DNA from: Methylocystis silviterrae
GTDB taxonomy: Bacteria; Pseudomonadota; Alphaproteobacteria; Rhizobiales; Beijerinckiaceae
Length of the DNA: 64,000 nt
NCBI RefSeq assembly: GCF_013350005.1
Contig: NZ_JABVWW010000001.1
Location: 1-64,000 of the forward strand
Direction: 5' to 3'
Shown here: one piece after another, positions 26,011-40,632 of the stretch
Layout of the letters: every line of letters begins with the position of its first letter
Position numbering within the stretch: the stretch's first letter is position 1
Notes under the pieces: generated by a model
The model's database searches: none
What the model was told of the DNA's origin: nothing
The model's input: the letters and a program-made list of their open reading frames with translations, nothing else
Translations under genes and position numbers: made by a program

Positions 26011-27378
26011 ATGCAGCGAAGCGACGATTTTCTCGGCCATCCGCGCGGGCTCGCCTTTCTCTTCGCTTCCGAAATGTGGGAGCGCTTTTCCTATTACGGG
26101 ATGCGGGCGCTTCTCGTCCTCTACATGGTCGACTACTTGCTGACGCCGGCGCGCATGGACGCGGCGCTCGGCCTAGACGCCTTGAAGCGCGGACTCGAGA
26201 CGATTTCCGGTCCGCTCGCCCCGCAACCTTTCGCCTCGCAAATCTACGGTCTCTACACCGGCCTCGTTTATCTCGCGCCGATTCTGGGCGGGGCGATCGC
26301 CGATCGCTGGTTAGGGCGCACGCGCACGATCGTCATCGGCGCGGCGTTGATGGCCGTCGGCCATTTCATGATGGCGTATGATCGCCTCTTTCTGATCGCG
26401 CTGCTTTGCATCGCCTTCGGCTGCGGCGGCTTCAAGCCGAACATCTCCGTCCAGGTCGGGGAGCTTTATGCGCCGACCGACGCCCGTCGCGACCGCGCTT
26501 ATTCGATATTCTACGTCGGCATCAATATCGGCGCGTTCTTCGCGCCGCTGGTTTGCGGAACAGTAGGGGAGACGATCGGCTGGCATTATGGCTTCGCCTG
26601 CGCGGGCGTCGGCATGGCGATCGGCCTCGCGACGTATGTGATGGGCCTTCCGAGTCTGCCGCCCGAGCCGATGCGCGGCGTAAGGCGCGCCCCGACGGCG
26701 CAGGCGCGCGCGCAGTTTCGCCGGTCGCTCATCACCCTCATGCTGCTCTTTGCGCCTTCCGCGCTGTTCTGGGCGGCCTTCGAGCAGCAGGGCAACACGA
26801 TCGCGCTCTGGGCGGCGCAATCCACCGACCGCGGCGTCGATGTTTTCGGATGGCGCGCCGAAATTCCGGTGACGTGGTTTCAGGCCTTCAATCCGCTGAT
26901 GATCTTTCTCTTCACGCCGCCGCTCGTTTCCTTTTGGAGCCGGCTCTCTCGGGCAGGGCGCGAGCCCTCGACGATCAGTAAAATGTCGCTCGGCTGTCTC
27001 GGCGTCGCCGTGAGCTACGGCGTCATGGCGCTCGCCGCCTGGACGAGCGACGGAGGTAAGGCGAGTTGGCTTTGGCTCCTCGCCTTTTTTTGCGTCATCA
27101 CCGTTTCAGAATTGCATTTCTCGCCGATCGCCCTGTCGCTCGTGTCGCATGTCGCGCCTGAAGGATCGCGCTCGGCGCTGATGGGCGTGTGGTTCACATC
27201 AATGTTTCTCGGCAATCTCCTGGCGGGATGGCTCGGCAGTTTGTGGTCGAGCGTGCCCAGCGTGTCTTTCTTCCTGCTCATGGCCGCGCTCGGGGCCGTC
27301 GGCGCGCTGATCGTTGAGGCTGCGCGGCGACCGCTTTGCGGCCTCCTGTCTTCCCGCGTTCGGCGCAGAGGCGACTGA
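26011..27378 (+). CDS. Proton-dependent oligopeptide transporter (POT family)
   Basis: A 455-residue inner-membrane transporter of the major facilitator superfamily that imports di- and tripeptides with protons. Its first helix carries the POT signature E-x-x-E-R-F-x-Y-Y-G (SEMWERFSYYGMRALLVLYM), and the second signature region FGCGGFKPNISVQVGELY is also present. About 12-14 hydrophobic segments can be read. The substrate range is not predictable. It lies downstream of the flavodoxin-fold gene on the same strand. Confidence 0.93.
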   Translation: MQRSDDFLGHPRGLAFLFASEMWERFSYYGMRALLVLYMVDYLLTPARMDAALGLDALKRGLETISGPLAPQPFASQIYGLYTGLVYLAPILGGAIADRWLGRTRTIVIGAALMAVGHFMMAYDRLFLIALLCIAFGCGGFKPNISVQVGELYAPTDARRDRAYSIFYVGINIGAFFAPLVCGTVGETIGWHYGFACAGVGMAIGLATYVMGLPSLPPEPMRGVRRAPTAQARAQFRRSLITLMLLFAPSALFWAAFEQQGNTIALWAAQSTDRGVDVFGWRAEIPVTWFQAFNPLMIFLFTPPLVSFWSRLSRAGREPSTISKMSLGCLGVAVSYGVMALAAWTSDGGKASWLWLLAFFCVITVSELHFSPIALSLVSHVAPEGSRSALMGVWFTSMFLGNLLAGWLGSLWSSVPSVSFFLLMAALGAVGALIVEAARRPLCGLLSSRVRRRGD

Positions 27379-27712
27379 GAGGAGCGGCTCGCGCTCTGTC
27401 GTCGGCTCGCCGCCGCCGCAGCGGCAATGTCAGCTGATCCGGCACGGTTTAAGTTACAAGGATGGGGAAGCTCTTCACCCGTTCCGCCCTGCCTGGCGGT
27501 CCCCTCGCCATTGCCGTTTCCCCCCGAAACTGTCATATCGCGCATGATGAAGCGCGCGACGGCGCCGCCTGCCGCAGCCTTCGCCGCAACCTCGGGTCGT
27601 CGCCTGTTTCGTTGAAACGAAAGGCCGCTCCAGGTTATTGTTTTAAACGCGTCTCCCGCATCGGCGCAAAAGCCGCTTCGGCGACAGAGACGCATTCGCG
27701 AGCCGTGACCGC
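27379..27712. other. Intergenic region before alaS
   Basis: This 334-base stretch has several short open frames, none with recognisable protein sequence or a good ribosome-binding site. It presumably contains the alaS promoter. recA, which often precedes alaS in related genomes, is absent. Confidence 0.35.
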
Positions 27713-30381
<2,669 letters not shown>

Positions 30382-30385
<4 letters not shown>

Positions 30386-31623
30386 GCGAGCCGGACCGGC
30401 GGCGCGGTCTGGCGTTGTTGCGGCGGCGCGTCCACGTCGTCCTTGACGGCGGCAGCCACGACCGGATCGCGCGCGTCGTCCATCGCGGGCTGATTGGGCT
30501 CGTCCTGCTGTCGGTCGTTTCCGTGATCTTCGAATCGGTGCCGGAATACAGCGACCGCTATGAGGACATCTTCAACCTCATTGAATATGTCGCCGTCGCC
30601 GCCTTCACGCTCGAATATGTCTTGCGCGTCTGGTGCGCGCCCGAACATGCGCTTTACGCGCGCCGCTCGCCGATGGCGGCGCGACTCGCCTTCATCGCAT
30701 CAGGCTGGGCGCTGATCGACCTCGCCGCCTTTCTGCCTTTCTATCTTTCGTTCTACTTCTCGGCGGATCTGCGCGTCTTTTTGATGCTGCGCCTGCTGCG
30801 ATTCTTAAAATTCGCGCGCTATTCTCCCGGCATCCGCACATTGCTCGCGGTGATCGAAGCCGAGCGCAAGGCGCTGCTCGCCTGGCTGATCATTCTGTTT
30901 GGCGCGGTGCTGTTCTTTTCGACGGCGATGCATATCGCCGAACATGAGGCGCAGCCCGAAAAATTCGGCACGATTCCGGACGCGATGTGGTGGGCGATCG
31001 AAACGGTGACGACCGTCGGCTATGGCGAAGTCATTCCACTCACGCTGGCGGGCAAGCTCATCGCCTCCTTCGCCATGGTGACGGGCTTTCTGCTGCTGGG
31101 CCTGCCGGTCGGCATTCTCGCCACCGCCTTCGCCGAAGAGATTCACCGCCGCGAATTCGTCGTCACCTGGACGATGGTCGCCAGCGTGCCGCTGTTTCGC
31201 GGTCTCGACGCGGCCGGGATCGCCGAGATCATGCGTTACCTTCGGGCGCAGTCCATACCCCGGGGAGCAATGATCGTGCGCAAGGGCGATCCCGCCCATT
31301 CGATGTATTTCATCGCCGAGGGCGAGGTTGAAGTCGAGCTGGCGCATGAAAACGTCACGCTCGGCGAAGGGCAGTTCTTCGGCGAGATCGCCGTTCTGCA
31401 CAAAACGTTGCGCTCCGCCGACGTGCGGGCGACCGCGCCGACGAAACTCCTCATCCTCGACGCCTATGATCTGCAGACGCTGACCAAGCGCAATCCGGAA
31501 ATCGGAGAGGCGATCCGCGAGATTGCGCGGTCACGATCCGAGCTCGCGCCAGCGGAGCGGCACGGCGACATGATTGAAGCGGAGCTCGATGAACCGGCGG
31601 CGGAAGACGTGAGCGAGACATAG
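30382..31623 (+). CDS. Cyclic-nucleotide-gated potassium channel
   Basis: A 413-residue protein with six membrane segments, of which the fourth carries spaced arginines ([13 protein letters not shown]). The selectivity filter TVGYGE is between the last two helices. The C-terminal cyclic-nucleotide-binding domain (about residues 272-385) has the phosphate cassette [17 protein letters not shown], including the conserved Gly-Glu and Arg. It is built like MloK1 of Mesorhizobium, so K+ conductance controlled by cAMP is likely. Its ATG overlaps the alaS stop (ATGA), so translation is coupled, an unusual pairing. Confidence 0.9.
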
Positions 31624-31683
31624 CTCACGCTGCGTTTGAGCGAATTGCCAAGGTGCGTCTATGCTTCGACACGCGCGCGATGG

Positions 31684-31794
31684 ATACCCGCAACAAGCTC
31701 GGGCATGGCGCCGAGAGGAAGCGGATGGCGACGAAAAGACACTCGGCGTGGAAGCAGGCTCTAACGTGGATGCCCCGCGACGAGCGCGGGCATG
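31684..31794. repeat. Two short palindromes in the channel-atpC convergent gap
   Basis: ATACCCG/CGGGCAT (31684-31690 and 31700-31706) and TGCCCCGCG/CGCGGGCA (31771-31779 and 31785-31792). Both resemble parts of the dispersed GTCATG..CCGG..CATCCACG-type repeats and lie between two convergent genes, where they may form transcript ends. Confidence 0.5.
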
Positions 31795-31850
31795 ACGCGA
31801 GAGAAGTTGCGAGTTGCGCCGCGGGCGCCGCGTGAATTATCGCGGTCTGA

Positions 31851-32252
31851 TCAGCCGCCGATCGCCGCGCGCAGTTCCTGCAATTGCGCGAGCTTGTCGG
31901 ACGCGGCGAGACGCGCTTCGTCAGACTTGGCGTCGGAGATGTCTTCGCGTGCGTTCCGAATGTCGGCGTCGACCTTGGCGACGTCGATTTCGGAAAGAGG
32001 AATCGCCTGTTCGGCGAGAATGGTGAAGCCGGACGCGTTGACGTCGGCGAATCCCCCACGCACGAAAAGCTTCTCAACCTTGCCTTCGCCGCCGGAAACG
32101 GTCACCACGCCGGCCTTCAGCGTGGTCATGACCGGCGCATGGTCCTTGAGCACGGTGAACTGGCCGTCGGCGCCAGGGGCGACGACCGACTCGACTTCGC
32201 CGGAGAAGAGATGCTTCTCGGGAGAGACGAGTTCGAAGTGGAATGCAGCCAT
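31851..32252 (-). CDS. atpC: ATP synthase F1 epsilon subunit
   Basis: A 133-residue subunit of the F1 rotor stalk that inhibits ATP hydrolysis and couples rotation. Recognised by [27 protein letters not shown] at the N-terminus (cited here in part) and the beta-sandwich end [18 protein letters not shown]. The C-terminal helical pair is alanine-rich. It is the last gene of atpHAGDC and is separated from atpD by a spacer with a palindromic element. Confidence 0.93.
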   Translation of the reverse strand: MAAFHFELVSPEKHLFSGEVESVVAPGADGQFTVLKDHAPVMTTLKAGVVTVSGGEGKVEKLFVRGGFADVNASGFTILAEQAIPLSEIDVAKVDADIRNAREDISDAKSDEARLAASDKLAQLQELRAAIGG

Positions 32253-32269
32253 GATGTTCTCCGACGGCG

Positions 32270-32360
32270 CTTTGCGTCCAGCCCGTCATGGCCGGGCTTG
32301 ATCCGGCCATCCACGAAAACTGATCAGCGTCATGGCCGGAGCACGTCCGGCCAAAGCGCT
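32270..32360. repeat. Palindromic element in the atpD-atpC spacer
   Basis: Two hairpins: ATGGCCGG/CCGGCCAT (32288-32295 and 32303-32310) and TGGCCGGA/TCCGGCCA (32333-32340 and 32346-32353). They are bracketed by GCGCTTTG (about 32270-32277) and CAAAGCGC (about 32352-32360). The GTCATGGCCGG...CCGGCCATCCACG core looks like a dispersed repeat of this lineage. In the atp mRNA it would form strong hairpins between atpD and atpC. Confidence 0.7.
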
Positions 32361-32369
32361 TTGTAAAAG

Positions 32370-33821
<1,452 letters not shown>

Positions 33822-34703
33822 TCAGAGCGCCTCGGCGCCCGAGATGATTTCGATGAGCTCCTTGGTGATCATCGCCTGACGCGACCTGTTGTAGATCGTC
33901 GTCTGCTTCTTGATCATGTCGCCGGCGTTGCGCGTCGCATTGTCCATCGCGCTCATGCGGGCGCCTTGTTCGGAGGCGGCGTTCTCGAGCAGCGCGCGGA
34001 ACACCTGCACGGAAATGTTGCGCGGCAGCAGCGTCGAGAGAATTTCGTCCTGTCCCGGCTCATACTCGTAGGACGCCTGCGGACCCTCGACGGGCGGCGC
34101 GTTTTCGTTCGAGGGAATTTGCGCCGGGATGAGCTGCTGCGCGGTCGGAATTTGAGCGATCACCGATTTGAAGCGCGAGAAGAACAGCGTCGCGACGTCG
34201 AAGTCGCCCTCTTCGAACATGCGGATGATCTTCTTGCCGATCTCATCGGCGGTGTCGAAGCCCATCTGCTTGACGCCGCGCAGCTCGATGACCTCGATGA
34301 TGTTGCGCTCATACTGGCGGCGGAGCTGCTCGAAACCCTTCTTGCCGACGCAGAGGATCTTGACGGTCTTGCCCTGATCCTGAAGCCGCGCGATGTGCTC
34401 GCGGGCGAGACGCACGATGGAGGAGTTGAAGGCGCCGCAAAGGCCGCGCTCGGCGGTGGCGACGACCAGCAGGTGCGTCTCGTCCTTGCCATTGCCGGCA
34501 AGCAGCGCAGGTCCGCCCGCCGTCACGCCGGACGCGAGATTGGCGAGCACCGACTCCATCCGTTCGGCATAGGGACGCGCCGCTTCCGCCGCCGACTGGG
34601 CGCGGCGCAATTTCGCGGCGGCGACCATCTGCATGGCCTTGGTGATCTTCTGCGTCGCCTTGACGGAGGAGATGCGGTTTCGAAGATCCTTTAGCGAGGG
34701 CAT
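33822..34703 (-). CDS. atpG: ATP synthase F1 gamma subunit
   Basis: A 293-residue central stalk subunit. N-terminal coiled coil [20 protein letters not shown], the [16 protein letters not shown] segment and the C-terminal [19 protein letters not shown] are diagnostic. Lies between atpA (50-base gap) and atpD (24-base gap). Confidence 0.96.
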   Translation of the reverse strand: MPSLKDLRNRISSVKATQKITKAMQMVAAAKLRRAQSAAEAARPYAERMESVLANLASGVTAGGPALLAGNGKDETHLLVVATAERGLCGAFNSSIVRLAREHIARLQDQGKTVKILCVGKKGFEQLRRQYERNIIEVIELRGVKQMGFDTADEIGKKIIRMFEEGDFDVATLFFSRFKSVIAQIPTAQQLIPAQIPSNENAPPVEGPQASYEYEPGQDEILSTLLPRNISVQVFRALLENAASEQGARMSAMDNATRNAGDMIKKQTTIYNRSRQAMITKELIEIISGAEAL

Positions 34704-34753
34704 ATCGTTTTTGCCTGTCTCGTTTCACCAACGTCCATATGGCCGGGCGCGCG

Positions 34754-36283
34754 TTACGCGAAGCTCTTCGCGAAGCTCTCGACGACGTTCTTGAGTTTCG
34801 CCGCGGTCTCGTCGGTGAGATCCCTCGTCGTGCGGATGCTCTCGAGAATGTCGCTGTGCTGCGAGCGCAGCAGCGCGAGCAAGCCGTCCTCGAACGCGCG
34901 CACGCGATTGACCGGCAGCGGATCGAGATAGCCGTTGACGCCGGCGTAGATCACGCAGGTCTGCTCTTCCATCTTCAAGGGCGAGAACTGCGGCTGCTTC
35001 AAGAGTTCGGTGAGCCGCGCGCCGCGATTCAAGAGGCGCTGCGTCACGGCGTCGAGGTCCGAGCCGAACTGGGCGAAGGCGGCCATTTCGCGATACTGCG
35101 CGAGTTCGCCCTTGATCTTGCCGGCGACCTTCTTGGTCGCCTTGGTCTGCGCCGAAGAGCCGACGCGCGACACCGAGAGGCCGACGTTCACCGCAGGACG
35201 GATGCCCTGGTAGAAGAGATCGGTCTCAAGGAAGATCTGGCCGTCGGTGATCGAGATGACGTTCGTCGGAATATAGGCCGACACGTCGTTCGCCTGCGTT
35301 TCGATGACCGGCAGCGCGGTGAGCGATCCGGCGCCGCGATCGTCGGAAAGCTTCGCGGCGCGCTCGAGCAGGCGCGAATGCAGATAGAACACGTCGCCCG
35401 GATAGGCTTCGCGTCCTGGCGGACGGCGCAGCAGCAGCGACATCTGGCGGTAGGCGACGGCCTGCTTGGACAGATCGTCATAGATGATGACGGCGTGCAT
35501 GCCGTTGTCGCGGAAATATTCGCCCATCGCGCAGCCGGAGAAGGGCGCGAGGAACTGCATCGGCGCCGGATCGGAGGCCGTCGCGGCGACGATGATCGAA
35601 TAGTCGAGCGCGCCGCGCTCTTCGAGCACCTTGACGAATTGCGCCACGGTGGAGCGCTTCTGGCCGATGGCGACATAGACGCAGTAGAGCTTCGCCTTCT
35701 CGTCGTCGCCGTCGTTCAGGGACTTCTGATTGAGGATCGTGTCGAGCGCGATGGCGGTCTTGCCGGTCTGGCGATCGCCGATGATGAGTTCGCGCTGGCC
35801 GCGGCCGATCGGGATCAGCGCGTCGACGGCCTTCAGGCCGGTCGCCATCGGCTCATGCACGGATTTGCGCGGAATAATGCCGGGCGCCTTGACGTCGACG
35901 CGGGAGCGCTGCGTCGCCTTGATCGGCCCCTTGCCGTCGATCGGATTGCCGAGCGCGTCGACGACGCGGCCCAGGAGCTCCTTGCCGACGGGAACCTCGA
36001 CGATGGCGCCGGTGCGCTTGACCGTCTGGCCTTCCTTGATGGACCGGTCGTCGCCGAAAATCACGATGCCGACATTGTCGGTTTCGAGATTGAGCGCCAT
36101 GCCCTTGGTGCCGTCCTGAAATTCGACGGTCTCGCCGGCCTGCACATTGTCGAGTCCGTAGACGCGCGCGATGCCGTCGCCGACGGACAGAACCTGGCCG
36201 ACCTCGGTGACCTCGGCCTCGGCGCCAAAGTTGGCGATCTCCTTTTTGAGGATCGCGGAAATTTCTGCGGCGCGGATATCCAT
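34754..36283 (-). CDS. atpA: ATP synthase F1 alpha subunit
   Basis: A 509-residue non-catalytic nucleotide-binding subunit of the F1 head. Walker A is [14 protein letters not shown]; the conserved [18 protein letters not shown] and [12 protein letters not shown] segments are present. The start [16 protein letters not shown] overlaps the last base of the atpH stop, so the two are translationally coupled. Confidence 0.97.
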   Translation of the reverse strand: MDIRAAEISAILKKEIANFGAEAEVTEVGQVLSVGDGIARVYGLDNVQAGETVEFQDGTKGMALNLETDNVGIVIFGDDRSIKEGQTVKRTGAIVEVPVGKELLGRVVDALGNPIDGKGPIKATQRSRVDVKAPGIIPRKSVHEPMATGLKAVDALIPIGRGQRELIIGDRQTGKTAIALDTILNQKSLNDGDDEKAKLYCVYVAIGQKRSTVAQFVKVLEERGALDYSIIVAATASDPAPMQFLAPFSGCAMGEYFRDNGMHAVIIYDDLSKQAVAYRQMSLLLRRPPGREAYPGDVFYLHSRLLERAAKLSDDRGAGSLTALPVIETQANDVSAYIPTNVISITDGQIFLETDLFYQGIRPAVNVGLSVSRVGSSAQTKATKKVAGKIKGELAQYREMAAFAQFGSDLDAVTQRLLNRGARLTELLKQPQFSPLKMEEQTCVIYAGVNGYLDPLPVNRVRAFEDGLLALLRSQHSDILESIRTTRDLTDETAAKLKNVVESFAKSFA

Positions 36284-36846
36284 CAGCCGACCTCTTTCAT
36301 GCGTGTGCGGATTGAGTTGAGCTTGGTGCGCACGGAGGCGTCGACCATGCGTGAACCGATTTTGACGATCAGACCGCCGATGATCGACGGATCTGTCTTC
36401 ACATTGAGATCGATGGTCTTGCCGCCGGTGACGCCGGCGAGCGTCTGGCGCAGCGCGGCTTCATGATCCGGCTTCAGCGGCGCCGCGATCGTCACGTCGG
36501 CGCGCACCAGGCCCTTCGCCTTGTCGTTCAGGCGACGATAGGCGGCGATCATGTCGGAGATGACGAAGAGACGGCGCTTGGCGGCGGCGAGACGGATGAA
36601 ATTGGCGGCGATGCCGGAGATCTGACCCTTGTTGAGAACGGGCTCGAGGGCCTCGAGCTGCTCCTTGGCGGAGAACACCGGGCTTTTGACCATGCGCTTG
36701 AGATCGTCGCTGCCATCCAGCAGAGTCTTGAATCGATCGAGCGCCGCGGCGACGTCATCGGCGGCGTGATTTTCCGTCGCCAAATCATAGAGTGCGGAGG
36801 CGTAGCGACCCGCAACGCCCGATAAGGAATCCCCGTCTTGAGCCAC
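36283..36846 (-). CDS. atpH: ATP synthase F1 delta subunit
   Basis: A 187-residue peripheral-stalk subunit that joins F1 to the F0 b subunits. The N-terminal helical domain ([14 protein letters not shown]) and the C-terminal strand pair ([21 protein letters not shown]) match the family. It is the first gene of the F1 operon; F0 genes are elsewhere, as usual in Alphaproteobacteria. The 250 bases upstream, to mtnP, probably contain the operon promoter. Confidence 0.95.
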   Translation of the reverse strand: MAQDGDSLSGVAGRYASALYDLATENHAADDVAAALDRFKTLLDGSDDLKRMVKSPVFSAKEQLEALEPVLNKGQISGIAANFIRLAAAKRRLFVISDMIAAYRRLNDKAKGLVRADVTIAAPLKPDHEAALRQTLAGVTGGKTIDLNVKTDPSIIGGLIVKIGSRMVDASVRTKLNSIRTRMKEVG

Positions 36847-37096
36847 TTGGTTCGCTCGTCAATCTACGCCGTTTGGAGACGCCGCTCTCAGTGCAAGTTG
36901 CACGGTCGCGACGATTAAGCGGTTAGCCTCAAACGACGGATGCTGTAGGAAAAGGAACGAGGGCCGCTGCGCCCCAGCTCCAAGGCGAGCGTCCCCTAAC
37001 ACAGGCGTTTTGGGGGCGCAACCCTGTCACATTGCCGCGATTTTCGGCGCCGGCCCACAACCGGCCAAGCAACAGCTGTCGAAGGAGACATAATTC

Positions 37097-37972
37097 ATGA
37101 CCAAAGCGGTCGTCGGAATAATCGGCGGGTCAGGCGTTTATGATCTACCGGGGCTCGCCAACATCCGCCGCGAGCGGGTGACGACGCCCTGGGGCGAGCC
37201 TTCCGACGAACTCGTCTTTGGCGAACTCGGCGCGACCCAGGCGGTCTTTTTGCCGCGGCACGGGCGCGGCCATCGGCTCTCGCCCTCGACCATCAACTAC
37301 CGCGCCAATATCGACGCGATGAAGCGCGCCGGCGTCACCGATCTGATTTCGGTCTCCGCCTGCGGTTCGTTCAAATCCGAACTTTTTCCCGGTCTCTTCG
37401 TGCTGATCGATCAATTCGTCGATCGCACCTTCGCGCGCCAATCCTCTTTTTTTGGCGACGGCTGCGTCGCGCATGTGTCGATGGCGCATCCGATCGCGCC
37501 TCTGCTCTCCGCCCGCATCGGCGCGGCGGCGAAGGCCGAGGGCGTCGATCATCTCGCCGGCGGAACCTACGTCTGCATGGAAGGCCCGCAGTTTTCGTCC
37601 TACGCCGAATCGCTCACCTACAAAGCCGCCGGCTATGACGTGATCGGCATGACGGCGATGCCCGAAGCCAAGCTCGCGCGCGAAGCCGAAATCTCCTACG
37701 CCACCGTCGCCATGGTGACCGATTTCGATTGCTGGCACCCCGAGCACGACAATGTCGACATCGCCTCGGTGATCGCGGTCGTTCAGAAGAATTCGGCGAC
37801 GGTCGCGCGATTGCTGGCGCGGGTTCTGACCGATTTCCCGCGCGAACACGAGCCCTGTCCGATCGGCTCGGACCGCGCGCTTGATAACGCCATTATCACC
37901 GCCCCGGACGCACGCGATCCGGAATTGTTGAAGAAGCTCGATGCGGTGATGAAAAGGGTGAATGGGGGGTGA
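37097..37972 (+). CDS. mtnP: S-methyl-5'-thioadenosine phosphorylase
   Basis: A 291-residue enzyme that splits methylthioadenosine to adenine and methylthioribose-1-phosphate in methionine salvage. Signatures are VGIIGGSGVYDLPGL, LPRHGRGHRLSPSTINYRAN and TYVCMEGPQFSSYAES with the substrate-binding Met. GAAGGAG precedes the ATG. Other purine-nucleoside phosphorylases of this family exist, but the motifs favour MTAP. Confidence 0.93.
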   Translation: MTKAVVGIIGGSGVYDLPGLANIRRERVTTPWGEPSDELVFGELGATQAVFLPRHGRGHRLSPSTINYRANIDAMKRAGVTDLISVSACGSFKSELFPGLFVLIDQFVDRTFARQSSFFGDGCVAHVSMAHPIAPLLSARIGAAAKAEGVDHLAGGTYVCMEGPQFSSYAESLTYKAAGYDVIGMTAMPEAKLAREAEISYATVAMVTDFDCWHPEHDNVDIASVIAVVQKNSATVARLLARVLTDFPREHEPCPIGSDRALDNAIITAPDARDPELLKKLDAVMKRVNGG

Positions 37973-38110
37973 GGGGCGAAGTACGGTCGGCCACGAGGCT
38001 CACCCACGAACGGAGCGAGAGGCTGCGCTGCGCTGGCCAAATCCAACGCGGCAAGCTGATCTTGCGACCAGCTTTCGCCAGCCTGCCCAGTCGGCTGTAG
38101 GCTAGGAACA

Positions 38111-39127
38111 ATGCGCTGTGAACCCACCTCCTCAAACCCCTCGCTTCCTCCCTTTCGCGAGCGGGCGCCTTGGCTCGGCGGCGATCTGCAGACCCTGCGC
38201 AACATCATCTGCGGGGCGCCGCCGGAGCTTATAGGCGGCGAGCGGCTGCTGCTCGCCATGCCCGACGGCGATCTTCTGGCGGCGCGGCTCGACCGGCCGA
38301 CAACGGATGCCGGCGCGCCGCTCATCGTTCTGACGCATGGGCTCGCCGGCTCCGAATCCAGCCGGCATGGCGTCGCCACGGCGCGCTATCTCGTGAGCCA
38401 AGGCTGGCCGGTGCTGCGCCTCAATCTGCGCGGCTCCGCGCCCTCGCGCGCCACCTCGGGCGGGCGCTACCACGCCGGCAAGACTGAAGATCTCGTCGCG
38501 GCGCTACGCGGCCTGCCGGCGGAACTCGTCCGTCATGGCATTGTGCTCATCGGCAATTCGCTCGGCGGCAATCTCGTGCTAAAATTCGTCGGCGAGGGCG
38601 GCCATGGGCTGCCGGTTCACGCCGCCGTCGCCGTGTCGACGCCGATCGACTTGGCTGCGTCCTGCGCGCGGCTGATGGCGCCGCGCAATTTCGTCTATCA
38701 TCGCTACATGCTCAATGAGATGAAACGCGAAGCGCTGGCGCCGAGCGCCGCGCTCACCGCCGCCGAGCGCGCCGCGATCGCCGGCGCTCGCAATCTTTAC
38801 GAATTCGACGATCGCTTCGTCGCGCCGCATTTTGGCTACCGGGGCGCGCAGGACTATTACGAATCCAACGCCGCGAAGAATTTCCTCGCGGGCGCAACGC
38901 TGCCGACGCTGATCCTGCACGCGCTGGACGACCCCTGGGTCCCGGCGGAGAGTTACACGGCGATCGACTGGTCGAATCTGCCGATGATCGAGGCGGCGTT
39001 GACGCAGGGCGGGGGACACATGGGCTTCCATGGCGTAGGCAGCCTGACGCCCTGGCATGATCGCGCCACGGCGTTGTGGCTCAAGCAAAAAGGTCTGGGC
39101 CCGCAAGGCATGTTCGAGACGAAGTGA
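38111..39127 (+). CDS. YheT-family alpha/beta hydrolase
   Basis: A 338-residue alpha/beta-hydrolase of the YheT/COG0429 group. It has an N-terminal WLGGDLQTLRNI segment, the oxyanion region LTHGLAGSESSRHGV, the Arg-rich LRLNLRGSAPSR, the nucleophile elbow IGNSLGGNLVLKF, a later Asp in LHALDDPWVPAE and the catalytic His in GGGHMGF. The substrate is unknown, probably an ester or lipid. AGGAACA precedes the start. The methyltransferase gene follows 10 bases after its stop. Confidence 0.88.
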   Translation: MRCEPTSSNPSLPPFRERAPWLGGDLQTLRNIICGAPPELIGGERLLLAMPDGDLLAARLDRPTTDAGAPLIVLTHGLAGSESSRHGVATARYLVSQGWPVLRLNLRGSAPSRATSGGRYHAGKTEDLVAALRGLPAELVRHGIVLIGNSLGGNLVLKFVGEGGHGLPVHAAVAVSTPIDLAASCARLMAPRNFVYHRYMLNEMKREALAPSAALTAAERAAIAGARNLYEFDDRFVAPHFGYRGAQDYYESNAAKNFLAGATLPTLILHALDDPWVPAESYTAIDWSNLPMIEAALTQGGGHMGFHGVGSLTPWHDRATALWLKQKGLGPQGMFETK

Positions 39128-39137
39128 GACCGCAGCG

Positions 39138-39896
39138 ATGAATGCACGCCAGACGATGGTGTTCGGCGACAATGCCGACGACTATCGCGCCTTTCGCCCG
39201 CATTATCCCGACGCGCTTTTCGCGTGGCTCGCAAGCGTCGCGAAACAGGATCGTCTCGCCTGGGACTGCGGCTCGGGGAGCGGGCAGGCGGCGTTCGGAC
39301 TTTCGCGCCATTTCACACGCGTGCTCGCGACGGATCCCGATCCCCGGCAGCTGGCGCTCGCGCCAAAGGAGCCCAATGTCGACTATCGTCTGGCGCGCGC
39401 GGAAGATGATCTTGGCCTGCGCGCGGAGGTCGATCTCATCGCCTGCGCCTGTTCGATCCATTGGTTCGATCTGCCGAATTTTTACGTAAACGCGCGGCGC
39501 GCCTTGCGCCCCGAGGGGATCATCGCGGCATGGACCTATGACTGGCCGCGAACGCATGTCGAGCCGATCGATTCGATCCTGCGCACGCTGAAGGAGGATA
39601 TTCTCGGCCCCTTCTGGGCGGAGAATTCGGCGCTCTATTTCGAGCGCTACGAGACCCTGCCGTTTCCGTTCAAGGAGATCGATTGCCCGCAGTTTCAGAC
39701 GCCGGTTGCGCGATCGAAAAGCGAGTTCGTGAGCTTTCTGAAGACCTGGTCCGCGGTCGAGAAATACAGACTGCATTATGGCCGCGATCCGCTGGCGCTC
39801 GTCGATCGGGAGTTGGAGGAGGCCTGGAGCGCGCATCCGCCGGATCTGCCGCTGTGCGTCCCGCTCTACATGCGCTGCGGCGTCAACACGCCGTGA
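39138..39896 (+). CDS. Class I SAM-dependent methyltransferase
   Basis: A 252-residue protein with the SAM-binding loop DCGSGSGQAAFGL (about residues 36-48) and a family-type N-terminus FGDNADDYRAFRPHYP. Close in form to the small bacterial and fungal methyltransferases of the UbiE-like DUF1698/'crg1' type. The substrate is unknown. The ATG at 39138 gives the usual N-terminus; the frame is open upstream. It follows the YheT gene closely. Confidence 0.85.
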   Translation: MNARQTMVFGDNADDYRAFRPHYPDALFAWLASVAKQDRLAWDCGSGSGQAAFGLSRHFTRVLATDPDPRQLALAPKEPNVDYRLARAEDDLGLRAEVDLIACACSIHWFDLPNFYVNARRALRPEGIIAAWTYDWPRTHVEPIDSILRTLKEDILGPFWAENSALYFERYETLPFPFKEIDCPQFQTPVARSKSEFVSFLKTWSAVEKYRLHYGRDPLALVDRELEEAWSAHPPDLPLCVPLYMRCGVNTP

Positions 39897-40038
39897 ACTT
39901 AAGTATTGGCGAGCGCTATCCTACGTGTCGCCCGCGGCTTTCCCTAATTTTGCCCGTTTCTTGGCGACGATGAAGAGTCGTCGCGTTGAGCCAATGCCGT
40001 ATTTTTCCCGAGGGAATCGTTCAGCACAGGACAGCAAC

Positions 40039-40230
40039 ATGCTTGAGGCTGGCAAAATCTATAAAGTCACGACGCTTGTGAATTGCGAAGGCGCCTGGGA
40101 CGAAGAGATCGATCTGTGGACCGTCACAGCGGTCGAAGGGACCCGCGCCAAGCTCAGCAATGAGAGTCGCGAAAGCCGGATCGTCGACACGGCGTCCTGG
40201 AATTTCGTCAAAGCCGAAGCGGTCGAATAG
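40039..40230 (+). CDS. Small protein of unknown function
   Basis: A 63-residue protein beginning MLEAGKIYKVTTLVNCEGAW, predicted as a short beta-rich SH3-like fold from its alternating strands (inference). AGGACA lies upstream of the ATG. An upstream in-frame ATG at 39970 would add 23 residues without clear conservation. No family named with confidence. Confidence 0.55.
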   Translation: MLEAGKIYKVTTLVNCEGAWDEEIDLWTVTAVEGTRAKLSNESRESRIVDTASWNFVKAEAVE

Positions 40231-40632
40231 ATTTCTGAGCGGCTGTCGGGGGACAGTGTCGTCCCCGCGACGAAGGATCGCGCGCTGCGCTAGCGCCGGC
40301 GCGCCGCTTTTTGCACTTCATCAGCGGAACGTCCTTCGTTAAGCCGGATTCGCTGCACAAGCCGAAATGCCTGTCGGCGTCGTCGTTCGGACAGCCGCCG
40401 CCGGAGATTTTGTCGTAAGCAGAGAAAAAATAACTGTCGAAATTCTGCTGGCGCGTTTTCCACGTGCTGAAATAATCAATTTCCGATTCGATGTTCATGT
40501 CCCTTTTCAACTACAATTTCTGCGGCGCGTCTGCGGTTTGACCTCATCGGATGCGGGTCAGTGGCTCGGCGGCGCCAGTCGCGCTATGAAGGAGTGAGTC
40601 GGCGTCGACGCCGCGCGCATCGGGAGGCGGGG
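40231..40632. other. Intergenic region with one doubtful minus-strand frame
   Basis: About 400 bases. A minus-strand frame from about 40498 to 40208 starts MNIESEIDYFSTWK after a fair AAAAGGGAC site and is AT-richer in its first third, then turns into basic, low-complexity sequence that overlaps the small gene at 40039. It could be a short unknown gene, but I do not call it. The right part holds the uspA leader. No RNA gene or repeat is recognised. Confidence 0.35.

Noticed and set aside
34739-36466. A plus-strand open frame of 575 codons opposite atpA
   Set aside because: Shadow of atpA; the product is basic and featureless.
40208-40498. A minus-strand frame starting MNIESEIDYFSTWK
   Set aside because: Fair ribosome-binding site but the last two thirds are low-complexity basic sequence and overlap a better small gene; kept only as a note in the gap entry.
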